From Hyphomicrobiales bacterium (GTDB lineage: Bacteria; Pseudomonadota; Alphaproteobacteria; Rhizobiales; Beijerinckiaceae), in the NCBI GenBank assembly GCA_930633525.1, contig CAKNFP010000002.1:620001-684000 (forward strand): a stretch of DNA of 64,000 nt. The letters are read 5' to 3'. The position numbers were made by a program, and so were the translations under genes. Positions 16,938 to 25,769 of the stretch are shown piece by piece. Each line of letters begins with the position of its first letter. The first letter of the stretch is position 1. Under the pieces are notes generated by a model. That model had not been told where the DNA came from. It searched no databases and was given only the letters and a program-made list of their open reading frames with translations.

Positions 16938-17884
16938 GCGCGTCAGTCCAGAGGATTACCGAAATCATGTCATCCGTCCTGGCCAGTAAGCCTATATCAA
17001 ATGTAACGCCACCTCTGCGACGGGTTCGCCGGGTGGACAGCTCCACCTATCTCACGTTGCCGGCCTGCATCGTCATCGCCGCGGCTCTGCTCATTCCGCT
17101 GGCCAACGTGCTCCTGCTCAGCCTGAATCGATCGCAACCCGGCGTTATCGAACTCAGCAGCAATTTCACGTTCGCCAATTACACCCGCTTTTTCTGGTCA
17201 CCCTTTTACCTCAGGGTGTTGGGCAAGACGGTCTACATCGCCGCGATGACGACCGCGCTGTGTACCGGATTCGGTGCTATCCTCGCGATGGCCATCTGGC
17301 GGGCCGCGCCACATCTGCGCGGATTGATCGTGATCGTCGTCATCTCGCCGCTCCTCGTGAGCATCGTGACGCGGACATTCGGCTGGATGATCGTTCTCGG
17401 CGACAACGGGCTCATCAATTCGACATTGATGTCGCTCGGCCTGATCAAGGAACCGCTACGGCTGATGTTCACCGATGGCGCTGTCATCGTCGGCTTGCTG
17501 CACGTCTTCCTGCCATTGATGGTGCTGCCAATTCTCACCGCCCTCGACCGCATCGATCCGAATGTCCCGCAGGCGGCCAACACGCTGGGGGCCAGCCGCT
17601 TCACGACGGCAACTCAGGTCGTGTTGCCGCTCGCGGCGCCAGGCCTTGTGAGCGGCATCACGATTGTCTTCAGCCTGTCGATGTCGTCGTATATTACGCC
17701 GGCGCTTATGGGCGGGCCGGATTCCGGCATGATAACCACGCTGATCTATCAGCAGTTCGTCGTCACCTTCAACTGGCAGTTCGGAGCCACGTTGGTTGCC
17801 ATCCTGCTGGCGGTATCGCTCATCCTGGTGGCCATGATGCTTTTTGAATTCGCGCGGCGGACGCGTAAGTGGATGGTGCGCTGA
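16934..17884 (+). CDS. PotB-like ABC transporter permease
   Basis: Inner-membrane permease of 316 residues with about six hydrophobic helices. The first is after a positively charged N-terminus (LPACIVIAAALLIPLANVLL). The EAA-type loop is in DPNVPQAANTLGASRFTTATQV, with the coupling glycine. The GTG start overlaps the upstream stop; an ATG at 16967 is an alternative. The following permease starts at the overlapping ATG 17884, so both permeases are made together. Confidence 0.9.
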   Translation: MSASVQRITEIMSSVLASKPISNVTPPLRRVRRVDSSTYLTLPACIVIAAALLIPLANVLLLSLNRSQPGVIELSSNFTFANYTRFFWSPFYLRVLGKTVYIAAMTTALCTGFGAILAMAIWRAAPHLRGLIVIVVISPLLVSIVTRTFGWMIVLGDNGLINSTLMSLGLIKEPLRLMFTDGAVIVGLLHVFLPLMVLPILTALDRIDPNVPQAANTLGASRFTTATQVVLPLAAPGLVSGITIVFSLSMSSYITPALMGGPDSGMITTLIYQQFVVTFNWQFGATLVAILLAVSLILVAMMLFEFARRTRKWMVR

Positions 17885-18681
17885 TGACGGATACATTGCA
17901 GGGCTACAGCTTCCGCATTATCACCTGGGCACTCTATATTTTCCTGCTCGCACCGCTCGTCTGTGTGGTCATCGTCTCATTCAATTATGAGCCGGTGCAG
18001 AGTTTCCCACCATCGGCCTGGTCACTGCGCTGGTATGGCGAGGCGCTGCGGAACAGTAATTTCGTCAACGGCGCCTTCGTGAGCGCATGGGTGGCGCTCG
18101 GCGCGACGCTGATTGCCACGCCGATCGGCGTGGCTGCAGCGATCGGGCTCTGGAGCAGTTCCTCGCGCTTCAAGCCCGCACTCGAGGCGCTCTTCATCGC
18201 TCCGATCATCGTGCCGGGCCTGGTGACGGGCATCTCCCTGCTCGTCGCCCTCTCGGCAGTGGAAGTCCGCGCGGCGCCGATCAAGCTTCTCATAGGACAT
18301 GTTCTCATCGTCCTGCCCTATGTCATCCGGACGACGCTCGCGAGCCTCGCCCAGATCAATCCCTCGCTCAAAGAAGCCGCGGAAACGCTGGGTGCGAGCT
18401 ATCGTCGGACATTGATAGAGATTATCCTGCCACTCATCCGGCCAGGAATTGTTGCGGGCATGATCTTCGGCTTCATCCTCTCCTTCGATGATGTCAACGT
18501 TTCACTGTTTCTAGTCGACGCGCGGACGACAACACTTCCGATTTCCGTCATGTCGTATCTGCAATACAGTTTCGATCCCTCGGTCGCGGCCATTTCATCG
18601 CTCATGATCGGGCTTACCTTCGTAATCACTCTTGTGCTCGAACGCATGTTCGGCCTCAAACGGCTCTTTGCGGGACACTGA
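17884..18681 (+). CDS. PotC-like ABC transporter permease
   Basis: Second inner-membrane permease of the importer, 265 residues. The EAA loop NPSLKEAAETLGASYRRTLI contacts the ATPase, and PFxxPSxxWSLRWYGEALRN-like features (FPPSAWSLRWYGEAL) near residues 38-52 are typical of PotC. ATG 17884 overlaps the stop of PotB. It ends one base before the ATPase start region. Confidence 0.92.
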   Translation: MTDTLQGYSFRIITWALYIFLLAPLVCVVIVSFNYEPVQSFPPSAWSLRWYGEALRNSNFVNGAFVSAWVALGATLIATPIGVAAAIGLWSSSSRFKPALEALFIAPIIVPGLVTGISLLVALSAVEVRAAPIKLLIGHVLIVLPYVIRTTLASLAQINPSLKEAAETLGASYRRTLIEIILPLIRPGIVAGMIFGFILSFDDVNVSLFLVDARTTTLPISVMSYLQYSFDPSVAAISSLMIGLTFVITLVLERMFGLKRLFAGH

Positions 18682-18682
18682 T

Positions 18683-19756
18683 ATGGCGCAGGTCGCACTC
18701 AAGAACATCGTTGCGCGCTACGGCAGCTTCCTGGCGGTCGATCATGTGTCGCTCACCATCGAATCCGGCCAGTTCGTCACGCTCCTCGGGCCGAGCGGCT
18801 GCGGCAAGAGCAGCACCCTGCGCATCGTGGCTGGCCTTCTCCAGCCGGACGAAGGCGTCGTTGAGTTCAACGGACGCGACGTCACGACGGTGAGCTCGGC
18901 CAAGCGTAACATCGGCATGGTGTTCCAGAGCCTGGCGCTGTTTCCGCATATGACGGTCACGCAAAACGTCGCGTTCGGCCTCCGTATGAAGAAAACGCCC
19001 CAGTCGGACATCGAGAAGCAGGTCCGGCGGATGCTGGAGATTGTCCGGCTCGATCATCTGGCTGATCGCTATCCGGCGCAAATGTCCGGAGGGCAACAGC
19101 AGCGTGTCGCCCTCGCTCGGGCGCTCGCCATCACGCCAAGCATCCTCATTCTGGACGAGCCCTTCGGCGCCTTGGATCGCAAGCTCCGTGAGGCGATGCA
19201 GGTCGAGCTGCATGCGCTCACCCGCCAGCTTGGCATCACAGCGCTTTTCGTGACGCATGATCAGGAAGAAGCCCTGATGCTCAGCGATTCCATCGCTGTC
19301 ATGAACAAGGGGCATGTCGAGCAGTTCGGCTCGCCCACGGATATCTACCGCGCACCGAAGACCCAGTTCGTCGCCGACTTCATGGGCATGACCAATTTTC
19401 TCCCGGGCGAAGTGGTGGATTCGGATGCAAGCTCAGCCAAGGTCCGCGTTGGATCGGCGGTATTCTCCACGGCAGTAAGGGACAAAGTCACGCCTGGCGA
19501 GGCCGTAAAGCTGGCGATACGGCCGGAGAAGGTCAGGATCGGACCGATCTCCGGTGCGAGCAGTTCTTGCCTCGAGGGCAATATTCGACAGGTCACCTAT
19601 CACGGCAATGCGTCCCGGTATGTGGTGGACCTGCCAGAAGGTGGCTCCATCATCGCCCTTCAACAGCACCCTGAAGCTGCCGACCTCTCGGTTGGAAGCA
19701 ACGTCCAGGCGCATTGGCGGCCCGAGGACATCCATATCTTCCGCGAGCAAGGATAG
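18683..19756 (+). CDS. PotA-like ABC transporter ATPase
   Basis: Energises the importer at the inner face of the membrane; 357 residues. It has Walker A GPSGCGKSS (36-44), Q-loop VFQSLALFPHM, signature MSGGQQQR (134-141), Walker B ILILDEPFGALD (D158/E159) and switch His in VTHDQEEA. A C-terminal TOBE domain (about 285-355; LAIRPEKVRIG) is present. It is the last gene of the operon, followed by a terminator at 19909. With 14659, 16934 and 17884 it forms a complete PotABCD-type system. Confidence 0.94.
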   Translation: MAQVALKNIVARYGSFLAVDHVSLTIESGQFVTLLGPSGCGKSSTLRIVAGLLQPDEGVVEFNGRDVTTVSSAKRNIGMVFQSLALFPHMTVTQNVAFGLRMKKTPQSDIEKQVRRMLEIVRLDHLADRYPAQMSGGQQQRVALARALAITPSILILDEPFGALDRKLREAMQVELHALTRQLGITALFVTHDQEEALMLSDSIAVMNKGHVEQFGSPTDIYRAPKTQFVADFMGMTNFLPGEVVDSDASSAKVRVGSAVFSTAVRDKVTPGEAVKLAIRPEKVRIGPISGASSSCLEGNIRQVTYHGNASRYVVDLPEGGSIIALQQHPEAADLSVGSNVQAHWRPEDIHIFREQG

Positions 19757-19908
19757 CCGCAGAACTCACCGTGTCTTTCAACACGTTTCGCCTGTGAGCG
19801 GGAGTCTCGCGACCCGACGCGCTCAACTCCAGTAATTCGGAGCGTTGTTCACACTAAAACCCGCTCACCATCCAGAGCCGGCTATAAGTCGGCGTTCTTC
19901 AATGCATA

Positions 19909-19942
19909 CCCCCGAAAATCGCATGATATTCGGGGGTTAATT
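19909..19942 (+). terminator. Rho-independent terminator of the PotABCD-type operon 1
   Basis: CCCCCGAA (19909-19916) pairs perfectly with TTCGGGGG (19929-19936) around a 12-base loop, followed by TTAATTTTAT. It lies between the convergent ATPase and XRE-cupin genes and ends at the stop of the latter. Confidence 0.7.
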
Positions 19943-20536
19943 TTATACCGCTGCGCCGCCATGGCCAAAATTGATCCATAGGGCCACCGCATCTCTCTTC
20001 GTGTGGTTCCATATTCGATGCGGCCGATTGGAATCGTAGGAGATCAGATCCCCTTCGCCCAGTATATAGGCAGTACCCTCGAGCTCCACGGTAAGACCAC
20101 CGCTCAGGATAAAGCCATGTTCGTAGCCGGCATGAGCCCGGGGTATCGGCGAACTGCTTGTATTTGGGCGATAATGGGTGGTCGAAATCAAGGCTCCGTT
20201 GAGCGCATCGTCCCGTAGTACCCGTCGCAGAAGCCTCTGCGATGTCTCGACCGCCGCAACGTCGCCAGACCGCACGACGACATCATTGGCGGCTCTCTGT
20301 TCTTCGGAGATCAGATCACCGACAGTGACCCCAAGCGCGTGACTGATGGCAATCAGTGAGCCGATCGATGGAATCGTTCGACCACGCTCAACCAGGCTCA
20401 GCATCGATGGCGTCAGATCCGCTCTATCGCTAAGCATTTGTAATGTCATCCGTTTTGCCGTACGGATGGTACGAATTCGATCCCCGATCTGGGGAAGAAG
20501 CTGGGCAGCGACCTCACTTGCGGTCGTCGCGGCCAT
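19943..20536 (-). CDS. XRE-family regulator with C-terminal cupin domain
   Basis: Transcriptional regulator of 197 residues. A lambda-repressor-like helix-turn-helix spans about 16-72 (LQMLSDRADLTPSMLSLVE), and a double-stranded beta-helix cupin spans about 115-195 (HAGYEHGFILSGGLTVELEG, GEGDLISYDSNRPHRIWN) with His residues suited to metal or ligand binding. PuuR and related regulators of amine and amino-acid catabolism share this layout. I chose ATG 20536 with AAGGA upstream; an in-frame TTG at 20566 with GGGGGAG upstream would add ten residues. It converges on importer operon 1 and may regulate it or the hydrolase at 20717. Confidence 0.9.
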   Translation of the reverse strand: MAATTASEVAAQLLPQIGDRIRTIRTAKRMTLQMLSDRADLTPSMLSLVERGRTIPSIGSLIAISHALGVTVGDLISEEQRAANDVVVRSGDVAAVETSQRLLRRVLRDDALNGALISTTHYRPNTSSSPIPRAHAGYEHGFILSGGLTVELEGTAYILGEGDLISYDSNRPHRIWNHTKRDAVALWINFGHGGAAV

Positions 20537-20716
20537 TCCCGGTTCCTTGCGTCGAATACGGGCCAACGACTCCCCCCACTTTTAATCCGAATGAAGACTA
20601 CACGAGTTCAGCTTTTCAGGCACGCAATCTGCTGAGGCCAGCAGCGCCCCTAAGAATTGTCGAGAGGATCCCGGCAGGCCGGCGGCCCGCACGTTGGCGT
20701 TTCTCACCCGTCCGGA

Positions 20717-21277
20717 TCAGCGAATGAGCTTGCTGAGCACCTTGAAGTGAGGAGAGGCTGCCGTACGCATCCATTCAAACACCACCATCTCGGCCGTTAC
20801 AATGGAGATTGAAGGGCCAGCAAGCCTGGAGGCGGCCAGTCTGGACAGGGCTGTCTGGACGCTCGATGTTTTTCTCGATGACACAGCATCGGCGACGACG
20901 AAAACCTCGAACCCGGCCGCCTGTAGATCCATCGCTGTCTGGAGAACACAGACGTGAGCCTCCACTCCGATGAGTACGATCTGGTCTGCCGATTTCACGT
21001 CGAGCCATTCGCGCATGTGAGGGTCGCGCCAACAGGAGAAGGTCGTTTTCGCCAGTCTCGGGGCGTCCGGGGCCAAGCTGAGAATGGGACCGATGCTGGG
21101 CCCCAGGCCCTCGGGATACTGTTCACTGATGAGCGTCGGAATGCCAACCGTAATCGCAGCCTGCAGAACGATCCCGGAATTCCGGACGAGGCTCTCCGGC
21201 TGATCCATGGCGGGAAGGAGCTTTTCCTGCATATCGACGACCAGCAGGCGGCATCGATTGTTATCAACCAGTGGCAT
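20717..21277 (-). CDS. Isochorismatase-family cysteine hydrolase
   Basis: Small hydrolase of 186 residues with the superfamily triad Asp15 (LLVVDMQEKL), Lys77 (RLAKTTFSCW) and Cys110 (GVEAHVCVLQT). It is closest in style to YcaC/nicotinamidase-like hydrolases, with no lid domain. ATG 21277 has GAGGGAA eight bases upstream; a TTG two codons earlier is less likely. It lies upstream of the XRE-cupin gene on the same strand, 180 bases apart. The substrate could be a small amide or carbamate; annotation beyond the family is not possible. Confidence 0.88.
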   Translation of the reverse strand: MPLVDNNRCRLLVVDMQEKLLPAMDQPESLVRNSGIVLQAAITVGIPTLISEQYPEGLGPSIGPILSLAPDAPRLAKTTFSCWRDPHMREWLDVKSADQIVLIGVEAHVCVLQTAMDLQAAGFEVFVVADAVSSRKTSSVQTALSRLAASRLAGPSISIVTAEMVVFEWMRTAASPHFKVLSKLIR

Positions 21278-21696
21278 GCTCAAAGTTCCCTCTCACGAAT
21301 TTCAATTTATATAAAAAAAATTCCCGATAAATTCAATGTAGATGAAATCCGTGCGTGCTGACGCCGCCTGTAAAGCGCACGATGCAATGGGACCATTCTA
21401 GAACCCTCGGCCCTGTCACAGCAACGTGGCAACGGACACGCGACCGAAGGTCCCTACACCGCGCGTCGTCGCGCTTGGTGACTAGGGAGGGAGAAATTAC
21501 CGAATGAACGACCTTCTAAGCCATTATATATCTTCGAAAAGCCTTGGAGAGAGATAAATACCCCCCTTTCACATGTTGATTGAATGATAATTCAATTCCA
21601 ATTTCGTATGTAATTGGATATATTTATCATATTATACATCGATCCTCGGACATTTTCTGGAATCGGCATTATCTGACCGTCGCTTCTTCGTGCGTC
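21278..21696. other. 419-base AT-rich intergenic region with two adjacent inverted repeats
   Basis: No gene is supported here. Between about 21530 and 21660 the base composition drops to AT-rich. ATTGAAT-gata-ATTCAAT (21579-21596) and TCCAATT-N8-AATTGGA (21597-21618) are two perfect inverted repeats that abut each other. They lie about 300 bases upstream of the hydrolase start at 21277 and about 80 bases beyond the IclR stop. They could be operators or a transcript-end structure. Confidence 0.4.
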
Positions 21697-22548
21697 TCAT
21701 GGTCCGCGCTGGAAAAGCCCGCTCGCATGAGCCGCGGCGCTCGAGCCACGTTGATAGCCAAGCTGGGCCGAGATATCGGAGGCAGTCGCCTCAACCAGCG
21801 CAAGCAGGTCCGCCTCGCGTTCTGGCGAAAACCGATACATCGGCACCGTGATGGTCACCGCGGCCCGCGCCCGGCCATCCATATCGCGCACGAGCGCGGC
21901 AACCGCACCAACATCGCTCGCGAACTCTCCGCGGTTGATGGCTCGCCCTTCGGCACGGATCTGCGGTAGCTCGCGCGCCAGGACCGCGGGATCGGTACAG
22001 GTGTATTCCGTGTAGCGCACGAGCGGCTCGGCCAGGATGCGCTCGATTTCCGCCACGGCGGCGAAGGCCAGCAGCAATTTACCCGAGGCCGTGCAATGGG
22101 CGGGGTTGCTCTGGCCGGGCGCCGCATAATGGGTAATCGCATTCGTTCCGAGCGCCTGGAAGACGCTGACAGCCTGCCCGCCATCCCAGATGCTGAGGTT
22201 GACTGTTTCCCCCGAACGCTCGGCGAGCGTGGCGATCCGCGCCCGGGCCGCCTGCGGCAATCCGGTGCCCGAAAGGAGAGGCGCGGCCAAGGCGACGAGC
22301 CCGAAGCCCAGACGAACCCTGTCCGTCTGGGGACTGCGTTCAAGAATGTGCTCGGCCACGAGTGTCGCGATCAGCCGCGAGACCGAACTCTTGTGCAAGC
22401 CGATACGCCGGGCAACCTCCGAGATCGTGATCTCCGGCTGCGCCTGGGCAACGCAGCGCAACAACTCCACGGCGTGGCGCACAGCATGGACGGTTGGCTC
22501 CCGCTTGCTGGTTTTTTGCACGGAAGATTGCTTATCTTTTGCGCTCAT
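21697..22548 (-). CDS. IclR-family transcriptional regulator
   Basis: Regulator of 283 residues. The N-terminal winged helix-turn-helix (about 20-80) contains TISEVARRIGLHKSSVSRLI, and the C-terminal effector domain (about 95-265) contains NPAHCTASGKLLLAF, a hallmark of the family. I chose ATG 22548; the frame extends upstream but runs through the divergent promoter. It is divergent from UbiD copy 2, with a perfect 19-bp palindrome between them, so it most likely controls the 22683-30065 operon. The effector is unknown. Confidence 0.92.
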   Translation of the reverse strand: MSAKDKQSSVQKTSKREPTVHAVRHAVELLRCVAQAQPEITISEVARRIGLHKSSVSRLIATLVAEHILERSPQTDRVRLGFGLVALAAPLLSGTGLPQAARARIATLAERSGETVNLSIWDGGQAVSVFQALGTNAITHYAAPGQSNPAHCTASGKLLLAFAAVAEIERILAEPLVRYTEYTCTDPAVLARELPQIRAEGRAINRGEFASDVGAVAALVRDMDGRARAAVTITVPMYRFSPEREADLLALVEATASDISAQLGYQRGSSAAAHASGLFQRGP

Positions 22549-22564
22549 GGTCGTTAGCCAAACC

Positions 22565-22618
22565 TTGACTGAATTCGACGTGCCGTGGGAGTATAGTTCT
22601 GCGCAACGTCGTTGCGCA
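22565..22618. promoter_or_regulatory. Probable IclR operator: perfect 19-bp palindrome in the divergent promoter
   Basis: TGCGCAACG-t-CGTTGCGCA (22600-22618) is a perfect palindrome with 9-bp arms, between the IclR start and UbiD copy 2. A TTGACT hexamer (22565-22570) and TATAGT (22592-22597) precede it on the plus strand. The spacing between them is longer than ideal, but the palindrome would sit at or just after the transcription start, a typical repressor position. Confidence 0.65.
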
Positions 22619-22682
22619 ATAGCCAACGAAAGAATAATACCGCGGGATGCGGCAAATCGATCGGTACGGTGGCATGCAAGCG

Positions 22683-24026
22683 ATGGAAACGTTTCGCCAG
22701 TTGCTCGACTGGCTTGATGCGAGGGGCGATATTGCCAGGGTTTCACGTGAGGTCGATCCCAAGCATGAGCTGACGGCCGTGATGCGGCACATGCAGAAGG
22801 GCGAGAACAAGGCGCTTCTGTTCAAGAACGTCAGAGGCAGTGACATACCGGTCGCCACCAATGTCTTTGGCTTTCGCAGCACCGTTGCCGCTTCACTGGG
22901 CCTTGAGGAAGGAAACCTGCTGCGCACCCTGGTCGCGCAGGAAAACCGCCGCCTGCCGGTCGATCGGGTCACAGACGCGCCCGTCCAGGAAATCGTCAAG
23001 ATCGGCGACGAGATCGACGTCGCGCGCGACCTTCCCCAGATCGTCTATGCGGAGCACGACGCCGGCGCCTACATAACGGCCGGCGTGCTCATCGCTCCGC
23101 ATCCCGAGACCGGCGTGTACAACGCCTCGTGGAACCGCTGCCAGCTCGTCGGCGACGACAAGCTGCGCGTGCGCATGATGCCGCCGCAGCATCTCGGCCG
23201 CTACCATGCAGAGGCTGAGGCGAAGGGCCAGAACCTTCCCTGCGCCATCGTCATCGGCGCCCCTCCCGGCCTCATGTTCTCAGCCGCATCCAAGGTGCCC
23301 TATGAAGTAGACGAGCTCGAGGTCGCCGGTGCATGGCAGGGCAAACCGCTGCGTGTCACACGCTGCAAGACCATACCGGTCGATGTCCCGGCCGATGCGG
23401 AGATCGTCATCGAGGGTGAGGTCATTTGCGGCACGCGCGAGGACGAAGGCCCGTTCGGCGAATTCACCGACGGCTATGTGCCTGTCATGAAGAACCACGT
23501 GTTCAAGGTGAAGGCGATCACCCGTCGGCGCGATGCGGTCTATCACGCGATCCTCGCCGGCGGCACGGAAGATCTCAATCTGGTCGGCGTGCCGATCCAG
23601 ACCGAAATCTACAAGAAGGTCTCGGCCTTCGTGCCGAAAATCAAGGACATCGCGACACCGGGCTATGTGTTCGGCTGCGTCATCGCGATCGAGAAGCAGA
23701 ACGAGGATCAGCCGAAGAACGCGCTGCTTGCGGCAATCGGCGGCTATTCCTGGACGAAGGTTGTCGTCGTCGTTGATGAGGACGTTGATCCCTTCAATGC
23801 CGCCGACGTCCTGTGGGCTATCCAGACCCGCTGCACGCCCGAAACGGGGGTCTATGTCGTGCCGCGCATCCCGAGCTACACACGCGAGGATGTGCGTGAT
23901 GTCCATCGCGGCAAGGTCGGCATCGACGCCACCGTGCCGATCCCCCTCAAGGGATTGTTCGAACGCAGGCGTTTCCCGGGGGAGGAAACTGTTCGTCTGG
24001 AGGATTACATCGATGTCGGGCATTAG
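22683..24026 (+). CDS. UbiD-family prenyl-FMN-dependent decarboxylase (copy 2)
   Basis: Predicted prenyl-FMN (de)carboxylase, 447 residues from the chosen ATG. Catalytic-set residues are Arg152 (NASWNRCQLV) and E255/E260 (EGPFGEFTDGY). VPADAEIVIEGEV and VVVVDEDVDPFNAADVLWA match the family. Start choice is uncertain: ATGs at 22647, 22674 and 22683 share the frame, and homology begins at METFRQLLDWLDARG (22683). It heads an operon with DUF4392, maleate-isomerase-like, aminotransferase and ABC genes, and its own UbiX lies at the operon's far end (29466). The substrate is unknown; amino-acid-derived acids are suggested by neighbours. Confidence 0.93.
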   Translation: METFRQLLDWLDARGDIARVSREVDPKHELTAVMRHMQKGENKALLFKNVRGSDIPVATNVFGFRSTVAASLGLEEGNLLRTLVAQENRRLPVDRVTDAPVQEIVKIGDEIDVARDLPQIVYAEHDAGAYITAGVLIAPHPETGVYNASWNRCQLVGDDKLRVRMMPPQHLGRYHAEAEAKGQNLPCAIVIGAPPGLMFSAASKVPYEVDELEVAGAWQGKPLRVTRCKTIPVDVPADAEIVIEGEVICGTREDEGPFGEFTDGYVPVMKNHVFKVKAITRRRDAVYHAILAGGTEDLNLVGVPIQTEIYKKVSAFVPKIKDIATPGYVFGCVIAIEKQNEDQPKNALLAAIGGYSWTKVVVVVDEDVDPFNAADVLWAIQTRCTPETGVYVVPRIPSYTREDVRDVHRGKVGIDATVPIPLKGLFERRRFPGEETVRLEDYIDVGH

Positions 24027-25050
24027 CATAGAACGGGTCGGCGAGGCCCTTGACCATCTCGTCACAGCGCCGATGTCGAACTGGACGATCCTCAAGGGCA
24101 TTCCGCTGCTGAAGCTTTACGCCTCAGCCCGTGAGAAAGCCGGAGGCCAGCCGCTGACGCTCACGGCCAGCCGGTTGCTCGCTGACAATGTCGGCGAAGG
24201 CGACACGGTGCTCATCCTCTCCGGCTTCATCATGCGCGGCTATGGCCGGCCGGAAACCGACGGGCCGATTGGTGCCGCGGTCATCGCCAAGGCGCTCGCC
24301 GTCGGCCTCGGGGCCATTCCGGTCGGTGTGTCCGAGGACTCAGTCGTGCCCTGCATGGAGGCCTGCTTCTCGACAACCGGGCTTATTCCGGCCTCCCTCG
24401 ACGAACTCCATTCCGGCCGCAACCGCTGCGCGCTCGTCGGTTTCCCCGTGGATGCCGCGGAGGCGGAGATCGCGGCGATCGCCCTTCTCGATCGCCTGAA
24501 GCCGAAGGCTTTGGTCGCCGTCGAGCGGCCAGGCGCCGGCAGCGATGGCGAGTATCACGGCGGTGGCGGCTTCGAAATCTCGTCCTTCACGGCCAAGACC
24601 GACATACTCTTCGCGGAGGCCCGCAAGCGCGGCATTCCGACCATCGGCGTGGGTGATCTCGGCAACGAACTCGGCATGGGCGTCGTCGCGGACGATGTCC
24701 GACGCGAGGTGCCGCTCGGCGAAACCATCGCGGCTGTCCAGCCGGCGGATGTCGCCGTCATCGCCAATATCTCCAACTGGGGCGCCTACGGCATCGCCGC
24801 GTGCCTCGCCGCGGTCACCGGCAATGACGCCGCCTTCCATGATGGCGCCGAGGAAGTCCGGTTGATCGAGGCCTGTGTACGCGCCGGCGCTATCGATCCG
24901 GTCGGCGGCCAGTTGCGCCTTTATGTCGACGGCACGGATGCGCGCACCAACGCCGCCATGGTGGACCTGCTGCGCTCACTCGTGGTGCTTAGCCAGCGCG
25001 AAAGCGGCAATATTGCCGGCTACCAGACCTCCTGGCAGAAACTGAGATGA
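24013..25050 (+). CDS. DUF4392 protein, D-glutamate-cyclase-like
   Basis: Cytosolic protein of 345 residues resembling the DUF4392 domain of D-glutamate cyclases, which convert D-glutamate to 5-oxo-D-proline. Characteristic segments are ILSGFIMRGYGRPETDGPIG, DGPIGAAVIAKALA, IAVERPGAG-like VAVERPGAGSDGEYH, and IGVGDLGNELGMG followed by ISNWGAYG. It starts inside the end of UbiD copy 2 (14-base overlap), and its stop overlaps the next ATG. In this operon it may act on a D-amino-acid or a related dicarboxylate. Function beyond the family is inferred, and many DUF4392 proteins are uncharacterised. Confidence 0.8.
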   Translation: MSGISIERVGEALDHLVTAPMSNWTILKGIPLLKLYASAREKAGGQPLTLTASRLLADNVGEGDTVLILSGFIMRGYGRPETDGPIGAAVIAKALAVGLGAIPVGVSEDSVVPCMEACFSTTGLIPASLDELHSGRNRCALVGFPVDAAEAEIAAIALLDRLKPKALVAVERPGAGSDGEYHGGGGFEISSFTAKTDILFAEARKRGIPTIGVGDLGNELGMGVVADDVRREVPLGETIAAVQPADVAVIANISNWGAYGIAACLAAVTGNDAAFHDGAEEVRLIEACVRAGAIDPVGGQLRLYVDGTDARTNAAMVDLLRSLVVLSQRESGNIAGYQTSWQKLR

Positions 25051-25769
25051 AGATTGCGTCCGCGAGGCCGGACAGCGTTCGCCGGGTTGGGCTTATCGTC
25101 CCATCGGTCAATGCCGTCATCGAGCCTGACTGTGCCACTGTCGCCCCGCCCGGCCTCACCTTCCACGCCACCCGCGTGATGCTGCGCGAGACCACGCCGG
25201 AGGGTTTGCGCGCGATGAATGAAGGTGTCGCCGCGGCGGCCGAACTCATCGCCTCCGTCTCTCCCGAGGTCGTTGCCTTCGCCTGCACGAGCGGCAGTTT
25301 CATCGACGGCGAGGCGGGCCTCGCGCGGCAGATCGAGACCATCGGCCGGGCCACCGGCTGCCCGGTGGTTGCGACATCGCGGGCCATCATCGAGGCCTGC
25401 TCCGCCCTCGGGTTGCGACGCATCGCGCTCGCCACGCCCTATCTCGACGTGATCAACGAGGCGGAGAGCCGCTTTCTCGCAAGCCATGGCTTCGACGTGA
25501 CCGCCGTGCGGGGGCTCGGACTATCCGGCAAGGCTATCCGCGAGGTGCCACCGGCAGAGGTCGCTGCCCTCGTGCGCGCCACCGACACACCCGACAGCGA
25601 GGCGATCTTCGTAAGCTGCACGGATTTCCGGGCGCTGGAAGTGGCCGGCGCCCTGGAGGCGGAGCTCGGCAAGCCGGTCTTGACGAGCAATCAGGTCACG
25701 TTCTGGGGCATCTTCCGGGCGCTTGGCATCGCTCCAAAACTCCAGGGCTACGGGAGGCTGCTGGCGTGA
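25047..25769 (+). CDS. Maleate isomerase / arylmalonate-decarboxylase-like protein
   Basis: Asp/Glu-racemase-superfamily protein of 240 residues. GLIVPSVNAVIEPD is the N-terminal signature of maleate cis-trans isomerases. The two cysteines are in AFACTSGSF and FVSCTDFRALE, at the positions used for catalysis in this superfamily. ATG overlaps the DUF4392 stop, and its own stop overlaps the aminotransferase GTG. Together with the racemase-like gene of the first UbiD operon (3927) it shows that UbiD here repeatedly travels with this superfamily. Isomerase versus racemase versus decarboxylase cannot be settled from sequence. Confidence 0.83.
   Translation: MKIASARPDSVRRVGLIVPSVNAVIEPDCATVAPPGLTFHATRVMLRETTPEGLRAMNEGVAAAAELIASVSPEVVAFACTSGSFIDGEAGLARQIETIGRATGCPVVATSRAIIEACSALGLRRIALATPYLDVINEAESRFLASHGFDVTAVRGLGLSGKAIREVPPAEVAALVRATDTPDSEAIFVSCTDFRALEVAGALEAELGKPVLTSNQVTFWGIFRALGIAPKLQGYGRLLA

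Noticed and set aside
23533..24012. Upstream extension of the DUF4392 protein by 160 codons
   Set aside because: The added sequence is Ser/Arg-rich and antipodal in frame to UbiD copy 2; homology starts at MSGISIERVGEALDHL (24013).
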